Shown: positions 7,551 through 14,207, numbered from the stretch's first letter. The stretch is 17,590 bases of DNA from an uncultured Collinsella sp. (GCA_958415625.1 CATYZI010000041.1:1-17590), one strand, 5' to 3'. Notes: generated by a model from the letters alone, not told the origin. Translations and numbers: made by a program.

Positions 7551-7566
7551 GTCTTGTCGAAAAGAC
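7551..7566. promoter_or_regulatory. Candidate LacI-type operator overlapping the PTS transcription start
   Basis: GTCTTGTCGAAAAGAC is a 16-base palindrome with 7 of 8 half-site positions symmetric and a central CG, the hallmark of LacI-family operators. It begins two bases after the -10 hexamer and spans the predicted start site, the position expected for a repressor that blocks initiation. Confidence 0.6.
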
Positions 7567-7618
7567 AGCAAGTCCAAACGGCAGGGGATGCTCCGGAGGC
7601 CTCCGCAAACGGTGTCTT
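7562..7618 (+). other. Structured leader of the PTS operon
   Basis: AAGACA (7562-7567) can pair with TGTCTT (7613-7618), and inside this lies the perfect palindrome CGGAGGCCTCCG (7594-7605). Short repeats AAACGG also occur at the two sides. A stem-loop leader is therefore likely, about 30 bases before the ribosome binding site; no known riboswitch is recognised. Confidence 0.35.
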
Positions 7619-7649
7619 GCGCACGCAACTCTATGAAAAGAGGGAAGCA

Positions 7650-9122
7650 ATGAAGATCGTAGGCGTTGCCGCCTGTACCGTGGGTATCGCCCACACGTAT
7701 ATGGCCCAGAAGGCGATTCAGGATGAATGCGCCGCCCGTGGCATCGAGTGCAAGGTCGAGGCTCAGGGTGGCCTGGGTATCGAGAATGAGCTCACGCAGG
7801 AAGACGTGGACTCCGCCGACCTGGTCCTGGAGTCCGTCGACGTGGGTGTCGAGAACGAGGACCGTTTTGAGCAGAAGATGGCCGAGGGCAAGTTCCTGAA
7901 GGTCGGCACCTCGGATGTGATCGCCGATCCGGTCAAGATTATCGACCAGGCTGTTGAGATCATCAAGGCGACGGGCGGTGCCGTTGACGCGCCCAAGGCC
8001 GAGGCCAAGGCAGAGAAGAAGGCCGTCTCCGCTGCCCCGCAGGCCCCGACACCGGCGTCCAAGCAGTCTATCTTTGCCGATCCGGGTAAGACACTGCTCA
8101 ATGCATTCAATACCGGCGTTTCCTATTTTATCCCCATTGTCGTTATCGGTGGCGTGTTCCTCGCCTTCTCGTTGGCATCCGGTACTGCCGGTGCTAGCGG
8201 TATGGAGGTCACCAACCCGTTGATGGTGAGCCTTAATACCATCGGCATGGCCGGTATTTCCATGATGATTCCGGTGCTTGCGGCATACATCGCCTACTCG
8301 ATGGCCGGCAAGCCCGCGCTCGCCCCCGGTTTTGTCCTGGGCTACTTGGTCAACAACGCCGTCGTCACTCCGAGCGGCAACAGCGTTTCGACTGGCTTCT
8401 TGGGCGCCATGATCATGGCTGTCATCTGCGGTTACTTTGTCCGCTGGATGAAGACCTGGAAGGTCAACAACACCATCCAGACCATCATGCCGATCCTGAT
8501 CATCCCGATTCTGACCTCGCTCGTCCTGGGCATGGCCTACATCTACATCCTGGCCACGCCACTTGGCTTTGTGATGGATTGGCTCACCAGCGTGCTCGGT
8601 AGCCTGCAGGGCGGCTCCGCCGTCGTCTTGGGCCTGGTCATTGGCGTTATGACCGCCTTCGATATGGGTGGTCCCATCAACAAGACCGCCTCGACCTTCA
8701 CCATGGCCATCATGGCCTCCGGCATCTATGGCCCCAACGGCATGTTCCGCGTCGCCGTCGCCATTCCCCCGATTGCCTGCGGCCTTGCTGCGCTCATCGC
8801 CAAGAACAAGTTCGATGACGCCGATCGCCAGATGGGTATCTCCGCACTGTTCATGGGCTGCATCGGCATTACCGAGGGCGCTATCCCCTTCGCGGTCAAG
8901 GACCTTGGCCACACCCTGCCCGGCATCTGCATCGGCTCTGCCGTGGGCGCGGCGCTCGCCGCCTTCCAGGGTATCGACTGCTACGTCCCGCACGGTGGCT
9001 TTATCGTCGCCCTTGCCACCAACAACGTCGCGCTGTTCTGCCTGGACATCGTGATTGGCGCCGTGGTCGCCGCTGCAATCCTGATTGCCATGAAGCCCAC
9101 GCTCGACAAGCAGGCCAAGTAA
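7650..9122 (+). CDS. PTS fructose-family EIIBC sugar permease
   Basis: A 490-residue fusion of a phosphoryl-transfer EIIB domain (about 1-105) and a membrane EIIC domain (about 145-485), joined by an Ala/Pro/Lys-rich linker. The EIIB active-site cysteine is C9 in VAACTVGIAHTYMAQKAI, the fructose-family pattern (usually CPTGIAHTFMA). EIIC shows several transmembrane segments with GGPINKTASTF and CIGITEGAIPFA, the conserved substrate-site blocks. It imports a hexose or related ketose and phosphorylates it using phosphate from the EIIA encoded at the end of the operon. The start ATG 7650 has GAGGGA upstream; an earlier in-frame GTG would add residues lacking family similarity. No 1-phosphofructokinase is encoded nearby, arguing against ordinary fructose use. 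The substrate is not known from sequence. Confidence 0.93.
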   Translation: MKIVGVAACTVGIAHTYMAQKAIQDECAARGIECKVEAQGGLGIENELTQEDVDSADLVLESVDVGVENEDRFEQKMAEGKFLKVGTSDVIADPVKIIDQAVEIIKATGGAVDAPKAEAKAEKKAVSAAPQAPTPASKQSIFADPGKTLLNAFNTGVSYFIPIVVIGGVFLAFSLASGTAGASGMEVTNPLMVSLNTIGMAGISMMIPVLAAYIAYSMAGKPALAPGFVLGYLVNNAVVTPSGNSVSTGFLGAMIMAVICGYFVRWMKTWKVNNTIQTIMPILIIPILTSLVLGMAYIYILATPLGFVMDWLTSVLGSLQGGSAVVLGLVIGVMTAFDMGGPINKTASTFTMAIMASGIYGPNGMFRVAVAIPPIACGLAALIAKNKFDDADRQMGISALFMGCIGITEGAIPFAVKDLGHTLPGICIGSAVGAALAAFQGIDCYVPHGGFIVALATNNVALFCLDIVIGAVVAAAILIAMKPTLDKQAK

Positions 9123-9136
9123 ACCTTTAAGGACTC

Positions 9137-9197
9137 CGGTTGTGCGGAGGGATGGATTTGACTCCGCACAACCGCCCCTACACAACAAAATCCATCC
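9137..9197 (+). promoter_or_regulatory. 13-bp hairpin with a loop complementary to downstream RNA (pseudoknot-capable)
   Basis: CGGTTGTGCGGAG (9137-9149) pairs perfectly with CTCCGCACAACCG (9162-9174). The loop bases GGATGGATTT (9150-9159) are the exact complement of AAATCCATCC (9188-9197), so the RNA could form an H-type pseudoknot. No T tract follows. It lies 15 bases after the EIIBC stop, so it can act as a processing, stability or translation-control element for the GatZ-like gene. Confidence 0.6.
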
Positions 9198-9206
9198 GTA
9201 CTGATA

Positions 9207-9225
9207 GGGCCCACATCTGGGTCCC
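9207..9225 (+). other. Short hairpin before the GatZ-like gene
   Basis: GGG (9207-9209) plus CCCA (9210-9213) pair with TGGG (9218-9221) and CCC (9223-9225), with a bulged T at 9222 and a CATC loop. It sits about 30 bases before the ribosome binding site of the next gene and may belong to the same structured spacer. Confidence 0.4.
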
Positions 9226-9266
9226 AGGGAACTTTTGTCAAAAATCCTCTGGAGAAGGAGAACAAA

Positions 9267-10541
9267 ATGTCCAACCTCACCATCCGCCAGGCCGTTCAGG
9301 GCATGCTCAAACTGCAGGATAGCGGCAATCACGCAACCATGGTCGGCATTGGCCCCATGAGCCCCAACCTGATTCAGGCCGTGTTCGAGCTTGCCAAGGA
9401 CGAGGATTTCCCGCCCATGTTTATCGCCAGCCGCAACCAGGTCGATATGGACGAGATGGGCGCCGGCTACGTCAACGGTTGGGACCAGACGCGCTTTGCC
9501 GCCGACATCAAGAAGGTCGCCGACGAGGTGGGTTACACCGGTCCGTACTACCTGTGCCGAGATCACGGCGGTCCGTGGCAGCGCGACGAGGAGCGTAACG
9601 CCCACCTGCCCGAGGACGAGGCCATGGAGCTCGCCCGCAAGTCCTTCGTCGCCGACATGGAGGCAGGCTTTGACCTGCTGATGGTCGACCCCACCAAGGA
9701 TCCCTATCAGATCGGCAAGGTTATTCCGCTCGACGTGGTGCTTCGCCGCACGATCGATCTTATCGACTACCTTGAGCAGTACCGTCGCGAGCATAACCTG
9801 CCCGAGGTCGCCTATGAGGTCGGTACCGAGGAGACCAATGGCGGCTTGACCTCTACCGATAAGTACGAGGAGTTCATTTCTCAGCTGCAGCCCGAGCTCG
9901 AGAAGCGCGGCTGCCCCATGCCCACCTTTATCGTCGGCCAGACCGGCACCCTTACCCGCTGGACGGAGCAGGTCGGTCACTACAACTTCAAGAACGCCCG
10001 CGAGCTTGCCGATATGGCCAAGCGCTATGGCGTGGGCCTGAAGGAGCACAACGCCGACTATCTGGACGACGCGACGCTGCTCGAGCACATCCCGGCACAC
10101 GTGACCGCCTCCAACGTCGCTCCGCAGTATGGCACCGAGGAGACCCGCGCCTACCTCAAGCTCTGCGCCACCGAGCAGATCCTGGTCGACAACGGTCTGT
10201 GCGATGACCCCTCCGACCTGTATCACACGCTGCTGGTCAAGGCTATCAAGACCGAGCGCTGGCGCAAGTGGATGACTGGCGACGACGTCAACCTGCAGGT
10301 CGATGACATCCTTGCCGACGATGAGCTCAGCCTGAAGATCCTGGATGTCTCCGGCCACTATGCGTTCAACGATCCCGAGGTCAAGGAGCAGGTCGAGAAG
10401 CTCTATCGCAACCTCGCTGCCCAGGACATCGACGGCAAGCGCTTTGTGATCGAGCACATCAAGCGCCCGATCAAGCAGTACGTCGTCGGTCTTAACCTCA
10501 AGGGCGTCACGACCCGCATCGAGGCCGCTCTTGCCGAGTAA
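9267..10541 (+). CDS. GatZ/KbaZ-like protein (tagatose-bisphosphate aldolase subunit family)
   Basis: A 424-residue cytoplasmic protein of the PF08013-type family that includes E. coli GatZ and KbaZ. Recognisable blocks are SRNQVD (55-60; GatZ TSNQVN), LCRDHGGPW (96-104; GatZ LGGDHLGPN), MEAGFDLLMVDPTKD (131-145), YEVGTEE (183-189; GatZ YVIGTEV) and KEHNADY (259-265; GatZ EAHSTDY). The GatZ KVGPALTF block near the end is replaced by a sequence around SNVAPQYG, so this is a distant branch. GatZ supports the class II aldolase GatY, but no GatY/KbaY gene is present here. Some members of this family are reported to epimerise ketose phosphates at C4, such as tagatose 6-phosphate and fructose 6-phosphate; that role would suit this operon but is inferred. 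Start ATG 9267 has GAAGGAG (9254-9260). Confidence 0.85.
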   Translation: MSNLTIRQAVQGMLKLQDSGNHATMVGIGPMSPNLIQAVFELAKDEDFPPMFIASRNQVDMDEMGAGYVNGWDQTRFAADIKKVADEVGYTGPYYLCRDHGGPWQRDEERNAHLPEDEAMELARKSFVADMEAGFDLLMVDPTKDPYQIGKVIPLDVVLRRTIDLIDYLEQYRREHNLPEVAYEVGTEETNGGLTSTDKYEEFISQLQPELEKRGCPMPTFIVGQTGTLTRWTEQVGHYNFKNARELADMAKRYGVGLKEHNADYLDDATLLEHIPAHVTASNVAPQYGTEETRAYLKLCATEQILVDNGLCDDPSDLYHTLLVKAIKTERWRKWMTGDDVNLQVDDILADDELSLKILDVSGHYAFNDPEVKEQVEKLYRNLAAQDIDGKRFVIEHIKRPIKQYVVGLNLKGVTTRIEAALAE

Positions 10542-10560
10542 GTAGCTTTTCCTACGCGAC

Positions 10561-10640
10561 GCCGGGCCTGGGGCATGTCCCAGCTGCAGGCCCGGCACAT
10601 GGGACAAAGGGGCAGTCCCTTTGTCCCATTCTTTTGAGTT
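10561..10640 (+). terminator. Tandem hairpins with T-rich tail; internal attenuator or partial terminator
   Basis: GCCGGGCCT (10561-10569) pairs with AGGCCCGGC (10588-10596), enclosing a smaller GGG/CCC stem. Directly after, ATGGGACAAAGGG (10599-10611) pairs perfectly with CCCTTTGTCCCAT (10617-10629) across a 5-base loop and is followed by TTCTTTTGAGTTTT. The second hairpin has the form of an intrinsic terminator, but the genes on both sides belong to one pathway, so partial readthrough or stabilisation of the upstream message is more likely. The GGGACAAA...TTTGTCCC stem may be a dispersed repeat. Confidence 0.65.
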
Positions 10641-10665
10641 TTAGCTTCCTTTGAAGGGGTTCACC

Positions 10666-11349
10666 ATGAAGTTCTTTATCGATACCGCCAATCTGGACGA
10701 GATTGCCGAGGCCAAGAGCTGGGGCTGCCTGGCCGGTGTTACCACCAACCCGTCCCTGTACGCCAAGACCGGCGGCAAGCTTGCCGACTTTGAGCCCCAT
10801 ATGCTCAAGATTGCCGAGCTCTGCGAGGGTCTGCCCGTGTCTGCCGAGTCCACCGCGACTACTGCCGAGGGCATGATCGAGGAGGGCAAGCGTCTTGCCG
10901 CCCTCGCTCCCAACATCGTGGTTAAGCTTCCCGTGTGCGAGGCCGGCCTTGCCGCCTGCCGCGCCCTGGCCGACGCAGGTGTGCGCGTCAACATGACGCT
11001 TGTTTTCTCGCCGACCCAGGCCTTGATGGCCGCCAACGCCGGCGCTCGCTACATCAGCCCGTTTGTGGGGCGCTTCGATGACATCGCCGAGGACGGTATC
11101 TCGCAGCTCGACAATGTTGTGACTTGCATCAAGAACTATGACTGGACCGGCAAGAACGTCGACGACACCGTTGAGATCATCACCGCTTCGGTCCGCACGC
11201 CCAACCATGTGACCCAGGCGGCGCTGCTTGGTGCCGACATTGCGACCGTTCCCATGGCCGCTCTTAAGAAATGCTTGCATCACCCGCTGACCGACCAGGG
11301 CCTTGCCTCTTTTGAGGCTGATTGGCAGAAGGTCGTCGCTCAGGCTTAA
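10666..11349 (+). CDS. Transaldolase of the small TalC/FSA family
   Basis: A 227-residue class I aldolase-fold enzyme of the fructose-6-phosphate aldolase/TalC family, with the classic opening MKFFIDTANLDEI and GVTTNPSL. The Schiff-base lysine is K87 in NIVVKLP. Two positions that separate the activities are visible: E61 in AESTATTAEGM (Gln59 in E. coli FSA) and F133 in SPFVGR (Tyr131 in E. coli FSA). Glu plus Phe is the transaldolase pattern, so it should transfer dihydroxyacetone from fructose 6-phosphate to erythrose 4-phosphate rather than form free dihydroxyacetone. ATG 10666 has GAAGGGG (10653-10659) upstream; an in-frame TTG at 10651 lies inside that site and is rejected. It couples functionally with the transketolase pair downstream. 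Confidence 0.93.
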   Translation: MKFFIDTANLDEIAEAKSWGCLAGVTTNPSLYAKTGGKLADFEPHMLKIAELCEGLPVSAESTATTAEGMIEEGKRLAALAPNIVVKLPVCEAGLAACRALADAGVRVNMTLVFSPTQALMAANAGARYISPFVGRFDDIAEDGISQLDNVVTCIKNYDWTGKNVDDTVEIITASVRTPNHVTQAALLGADIATVPMAALKKCLHHPLTDQGLASFEADWQKVVAQA

Positions 11350-11360
11350 CGAGTGGATTG

Positions 11361-11389
11361 CCCCGGCATCGCGTCATCCGGTGCCGGGG
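11361..11389 (+). other. Intercistronic hairpin before the transketolase genes
   Basis: CCCCGGCA (11361-11368) pairs perfectly with TGCCGGGG (11382-11389), followed by TTGTTCTC. The T content is too low for a strong terminator; a stabilising or attenuating stem is more likely. Confidence 0.5.
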
Positions 11390-11412
11390 TTGTTCTCAAG
11401 AGAGGAATTCGT

Positions 11413-12243
11413 ATGACCAACCAGGAGCTGGCAAAGGTCGCCAATGAGGTCAGGAAGGGTGTAGTGACTGCGGTTCACGCGGCCAAGTCGGGACATCCGG
11501 GTGGATCGCTCGGTGCTGCCGACATCATGACGTATCTGTACTTTGAGGAAATGAATATCGATCCTGCTGACCCTCACAAGGCCGATCGCGATCGCTTTGT
11601 GCTCTCCAAGGGTCACGCGGCGCCGGGCCTGTATTCGGTGTTGGCAAATCGCGGCTATTTTCCCGTCGAAGAGCTCGAGACGCTCCGCCATATTGGCAGC
11701 CGACTGCAGGGCCATCCCAACATGAACGACACCCCGGGCATCGATATGTCCACCGGATCGCTCGGTCAGGGTATCTCCGCCGCGGTTGGAATGGCACTCG
11801 CCGCAAAGCACTGGGGTGACAGCTACCGCGTCTACACGTTGCTGGGCGACGGCGAGTGCGAGGAGGGCCAGGTGTGGGAGGCGGCCATGTTTGCCGGCAA
11901 CCATGCGCTCGACAATCTTGTTGCCGTCGTCGACCACAACGGCTTGCAGATTGACGGCACGATCGATGAGGTCAACTCGGCCATGCCGCTCGCTGACAAG
12001 TTCCGCGCCTTTAAGTGGCATGTGATCGAGCTAGCCGATGGCAACGACATGACACAGATTGAGGCGGCTTTCGCCGAGGCTCGTGAGGTGACCGGCGTGC
12101 CCGTCGCTATCATCGCCGAGACGGTGAAGGGCAAAGGCGTCTCCTTTATGGAGAACCAAGTTGGCTGGCATGGCAAGGCGCCCAACGATGAACAGTTTGA
12201 GCAGGCCATGGCCGAGCTTGCGGCAGCAGGAGAGGAGCTCTAA
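11413..12243 (+). CDS. Transketolase, N-terminal (ThDP-binding) subunit
   Basis: A 276-residue protein that corresponds to the first third of full-length transketolase; it needs the separately encoded C-terminal subunit for activity. The thiamine diphosphate/metal motif is GDGECEEGQVWEAAMF (from 145) ending at N176 in DHNGLQ. SGHPGG (H28), KGHAAP (H68) and GSLGQG are further active-site blocks. Transketolase moves two-carbon units between ketose and aldose phosphates in the non-oxidative pentose phosphate pathway. ATG 11413 has AGAGGA (11401-11406) upstream. The stop codon overlaps the start codon of the next gene by one base (TAATG), a tight translational coupling expected for two subunits of one enzyme. 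Split transketolases are common in many anaerobes, so the split is not a frameshift. Confidence 0.95.
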   Translation: MTNQELAKVANEVRKGVVTAVHAAKSGHPGGSLGAADIMTYLYFEEMNIDPADPHKADRDRFVLSKGHAAPGLYSVLANRGYFPVEELETLRHIGSRLQGHPNMNDTPGIDMSTGSLGQGISAAVGMALAAKHWGDSYRVYTLLGDGECEEGQVWEAAMFAGNHALDNLVAVVDHNGLQIDGTIDEVNSAMPLADKFRAFKWHVIELADGNDMTQIEAAFAEAREVTGVPVAIIAETVKGKGVSFMENQVGWHGKAPNDEQFEQAMAELAAAGEEL

Positions 12244-13181
12244 TGGCAGAGGTCAAAAAAGTCGCCACGCGCGTAAGCTACGGCGAGGCGCTCGTCGAGC
12301 TGGGCAATGAGCACGATGACTTTGTAGTGCTCGATGCCGACCTGGCTGCCGCTACGCAGACGGGTAAGTTTAAGGCTGCGCACCCTGAGCGCTTCTACGA
12401 TGCCGGCATTGCCGAGAGCAACTTGATGGGGCTCGCCGCCGGCATTGCGACCACGGGCCACGTCGCCTTTGCGAGCACCTTTGCCATGTTCGCCGCCGGC
12501 CGCGCGTACGAACAAGTGCGTAATTCCATTGGCTATCCGCACCTTAACGTCAAAATCGGTGCCACGCATGCGGGTATCTCGGTCGGTGAAGACGGCGCCA
12601 CGCATCAGTGCTGCGAGGACATCGCGCTCATGCGCACGATCCCGGGTATGACGGTAATCGTTCCCGCCGATGACATCGAGGCTCGCGCTTGCGTGCGCGC
12701 CGCCTATGAGTTTGAGGGACCGGTCTACATGCGCTTCGGACGCCTGGCAACGCCGGTCATTAACGATCACGAGGACTATGAGTTCAAGATTGGTCGCGGC
12801 GTGGTCGTGCGCGAGGGGTCCGATGTGACCATCATCGCTTGTGGCCTTATGGTCGCCGAGGCGCTTGAGGCTGCCGAGGCGCTCGCTGCCGATGGTATCG
12901 ATGCCGAGGTCATCAATATGCACACGATCAAGCCGCTTGATGAGCGCCTGGTGGTTGCCAGCGCCAAGAAGACCGGTCGTGTGGTCACTGCCGAGGAGCA
13001 TTCGATTATCGGTGGTCTTGGCGAGGCCGTGGCCTCGGTGCTCGCGGAGCAGCATCCGGTGCCGATGCGTCGCGTCGGCGTGCGCGATGTGTATGGCGAG
13101 TCCGGCCCTGCGGTCGATTTGCTGCACAAGTACGGTTTGGACGCCGACGGCATCGAAGCTGCGGTCAGGTCCGTGTTGTAA
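12243..13181 (+). CDS. Transketolase, C-terminal (pyrimidine-binding) subunit
   Basis: A 312-residue partner of the preceding subunit, made of the Pyr domain (about 1-170) and the C-terminal domain (about 185-312). The catalytic glutamate that activates thiamine diphosphate is E58 in YDAGIAESNLMGLAAG. ATHAGISVGEDGATHQ is the expected substrate and cofactor loop, and NMHTIKPLD marks the C-terminal domain. DXS-like enzymes share these folds, but the split arrangement and motifs fit transketolase. Translation starts at ATG 12243 within the TAATG junction, with GGAGAGGAG just upstream. An 11-base gap follows before the EIIA gene, so all three genes are almost certainly on one transcript. Confidence 0.95.
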   Translation: MAEVKKVATRVSYGEALVELGNEHDDFVVLDADLAAATQTGKFKAAHPERFYDAGIAESNLMGLAAGIATTGHVAFASTFAMFAAGRAYEQVRNSIGYPHLNVKIGATHAGISVGEDGATHQCCEDIALMRTIPGMTVIVPADDIEARACVRAAYEFEGPVYMRFGRLATPVINDHEDYEFKIGRGVVVREGSDVTIIACGLMVAEALEAAEALAADGIDAEVINMHTIKPLDERLVVASAKKTGRVVTAEEHSIIGGLGEAVASVLAEQHPVPMRRVGVRDVYGESGPAVDLLHKYGLDADGIEAAVRSVL

Positions 13182-13192
13182 GGAAGGTTTCC

Positions 13193-13645
13193 ATGGGATT
13201 TGTATCTGCCAACCAAGTGACAATCGGGTATACCGCCGCCTCGCGCGAGGACGCCCTACATTATTTGTCCGAGCAGGCCATCGAGCTCGGCTTTGCCGAT
13301 GACGCATCTGCCGTAGAGGCCGCCTTCATTGCTCGCGAGAACGAGGCCGAGACCGGCCTTGTCGCCGGTTTTGCCGTTCCGCATGCCAAAAGCGACGCGA
13401 TCCACACGCCGGGCGTTGCCGTGCTTAAACTGACCGAGCCCGTTGAATGGCCGAGCTTCGATGGGGTGCCCGTCGATGTTGCGCTCGCGCTGTACGTGCC
13501 TGCCGGCGAGGCTGGAACCACGCATCTGCGCCTGCTCTCCAAGGCTGCCGTAATGCTGATGGACGCCGGCTTCCGCGACAAGGTGCGCGCGAGCACCGAT
13601 CCCGTTGAGATTGCGGAGCTCATCAATAGCGGACTCGAAGACTAG
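13193..13645 (+). CDS. PTS EIIA component, fructose/mannitol type
   Basis: A 150-residue cytoplasmic phosphocarrier of the fructose-mannitol EIIA family. It accepts phosphate from HPr on the active-site histidine H64 in GFAVPHAKSDAI and passes it to the EIIB cysteine of the EIIBC encoded at the head of the operon. The C-terminal part (DVALALYVPAGEAGTTHLRLLSKAAVMLMD) has the usual family pattern. The start ATG 13193 has AAGGAAGG (13180-13188). Placing EIIBC first and EIIA last, with four carbon-metabolism genes between, supports one dedicated transport and catabolism unit. HPr and EI must come from elsewhere in the genome. Confidence 0.94.
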   Translation: MGFVSANQVTIGYTAASREDALHYLSEQAIELGFADDASAVEAAFIARENEAETGLVAGFAVPHAKSDAIHTPGVAVLKLTEPVEWPSFDGVPVDVALALYVPAGEAGTTHLRLLSKAAVMLMDAGFRDKVRASTDPVEIAELINSGLED

Positions 13646-13687
13646 AACGGTCATCCCGTTCAATCAATCGATCCTTCTCCAAGGAAA

Positions 13688-13723
13688 AGGGCCGCGACGC
13701 CATATAGGTGTCGCGGCCCTGTT
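13688..13723 (+). terminator. Terminator of the PTS operon
   Basis: AGGGCCGCGAC (13688-13698) pairs perfectly with GTCGCGGCCCT (13710-13720), and the stem can extend inward. The following GTTTGCGTTT is only moderately T-rich, but position and stem strength support termination of the six-gene operon. Confidence 0.8.
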
Positions 13724-13730
13724 TGCGTTT

Positions 13731-13775
13731 CCCCAGATAAAACCTGCCAAAATAAACCTATCCCTTTTTGGCAGG
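13731..13775. repeat. 45-bp repeat, copy 1, with internal perfect 10-bp palindrome
   Basis: It matches copy 2 at 14208-14252 in 40 of 45 positions, in the same orientation and 477 bases apart. CCTGCCAAAA (13743-13752) pairs perfectly with TTTTGGCAGG (13766-13775). Read on the minus strand, the stem is followed by TTTTATC, so it may terminate minus-strand transcripts coming from the LarE-type gene. Confidence 0.75.
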
Positions 13776-13848
13776 CTAATCGTGAGTTATTTCACCGCAA
13801 CTTAGGGCACGGTTAGGAAGTGTGCACCTTAAAGAGTGGAGCCCTTGA

Positions 13849-14017
13849 TTAGAGAGGTCGCGCTCATCTCTCTAAATGTCTCTCTAAAGAGAAGGTTGGT
13901 TAGAGAGATAGCATTAGGCAATCTAGCAGCGAATTCGATACATCTCTCTTAATGCCTCTCTAAAACAAGGCGCTTATCTCTCTAAAGTTAGAGAGATAAG
14001 CGCCTTGTTTTAGAGAG
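13849..14017. repeat. Array of nine TTAGAGAG boxes in both orientations
   Basis: TTAGAGAG occurs at 13849, 13900, 13988 and 14010 on the plus strand. Its complement CTCTCTAA occurs at 13868, 13880, 13956 and 13978, with a one-base variant CTCTCTTAA at 13944. Boxes close several stems: 13849-13856 with 13868-13875, and 13900-13907 plus GCATTA with TAATGC plus 13956-13963. A 23-base direct repeat carrying paired boxes (13866-13888 and 13942-13964) matches in 21 positions. No reading frame fits across the array. It may be a protein-binding array, a structured RNA or a degenerate small mobile element. Confidence 0.75.
13956..14017. repeat. Perfect 62-bp palindrome (30-bp arms, 2-base centre)
   Basis: The arm 13956-13985 is the exact reverse complement of 13988-14017, around the centre AG. 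Each arm is itself bounded by two TTAGAGAG-type boxes. On either strand it gives a 30-bp hairpin with almost no loop; in DNA it could extrude as a cruciform. There is no T tract on the plus strand. The lack of any mismatch implies recent origin or strong selection. Confidence 0.9.
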
Positions 14018-14207
14018 ACGGAATGCCAAAATTCGTCCGTCAGCTACCATCTGCCAAAAATGACGGATAAAGGGCTCATCGAAGTAATGGGTTCATCGAC
14101 GAGCCGCAACCGCCGCTATCGGAAGAAGTAGATGCAGCCGAATTGCCCCTCTATCGTCTCTCGAAGTTTGATGGGTGCTAGAGGGGCGACTGCCTCGCGA
14201 TATTTTT
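14018..14207. other. Gene-free segment with three further stem-loops
   Basis: CCGTCA (14037-14042) pairs with TGACGG (14061-14066). GGCTCATCGA (14073-14082) pairs with TCGACGAGCC (14096-14105) with one mismatch. GCCCCTCTA (14145-14153) pairs perfectly with TAGAGGGGC (14179-14187). No coding region, tRNA or known RNA family was recognised. Confidence 0.5.

Larger units (their letters stand above)
7235..7649. promoter_or_regulatory. Divergent regulatory region between the LacI-type gene and the PTS operon
   Basis: This 415-base gene-free interval holds the promoter and candidate operators listed separately. Closer to the repressor gene there is a dyad GGTC...GACC around 7358-7375, of unclear meaning, and a CGGCA/TGCCG pair near 7374-7391. 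No confident promoter for the minus-strand repressor gene was found. AT-richness is higher here than in the flanking genes. Confidence 0.6.

Noticed and set aside
7473..10607. Very long open frame on the minus strand, antisense to the EIIBC and GatZ-like genes
   Set aside because: It is a codon-bias shadow: it contains no recognisable domain, overlaps two well-supported genes completely and lacks a ribosome binding site at its start.
11413..13181. Transketolase broken by a frameshift
   Set aside because: Each half has its own ribosome binding site and start codon, and split transketolases are a normal arrangement in many bacteria.
13849..14017. CRISPR array
   Set aside because: The repeats are only 8 bases, occur in both orientations and have irregular spacing; there are no cas genes.
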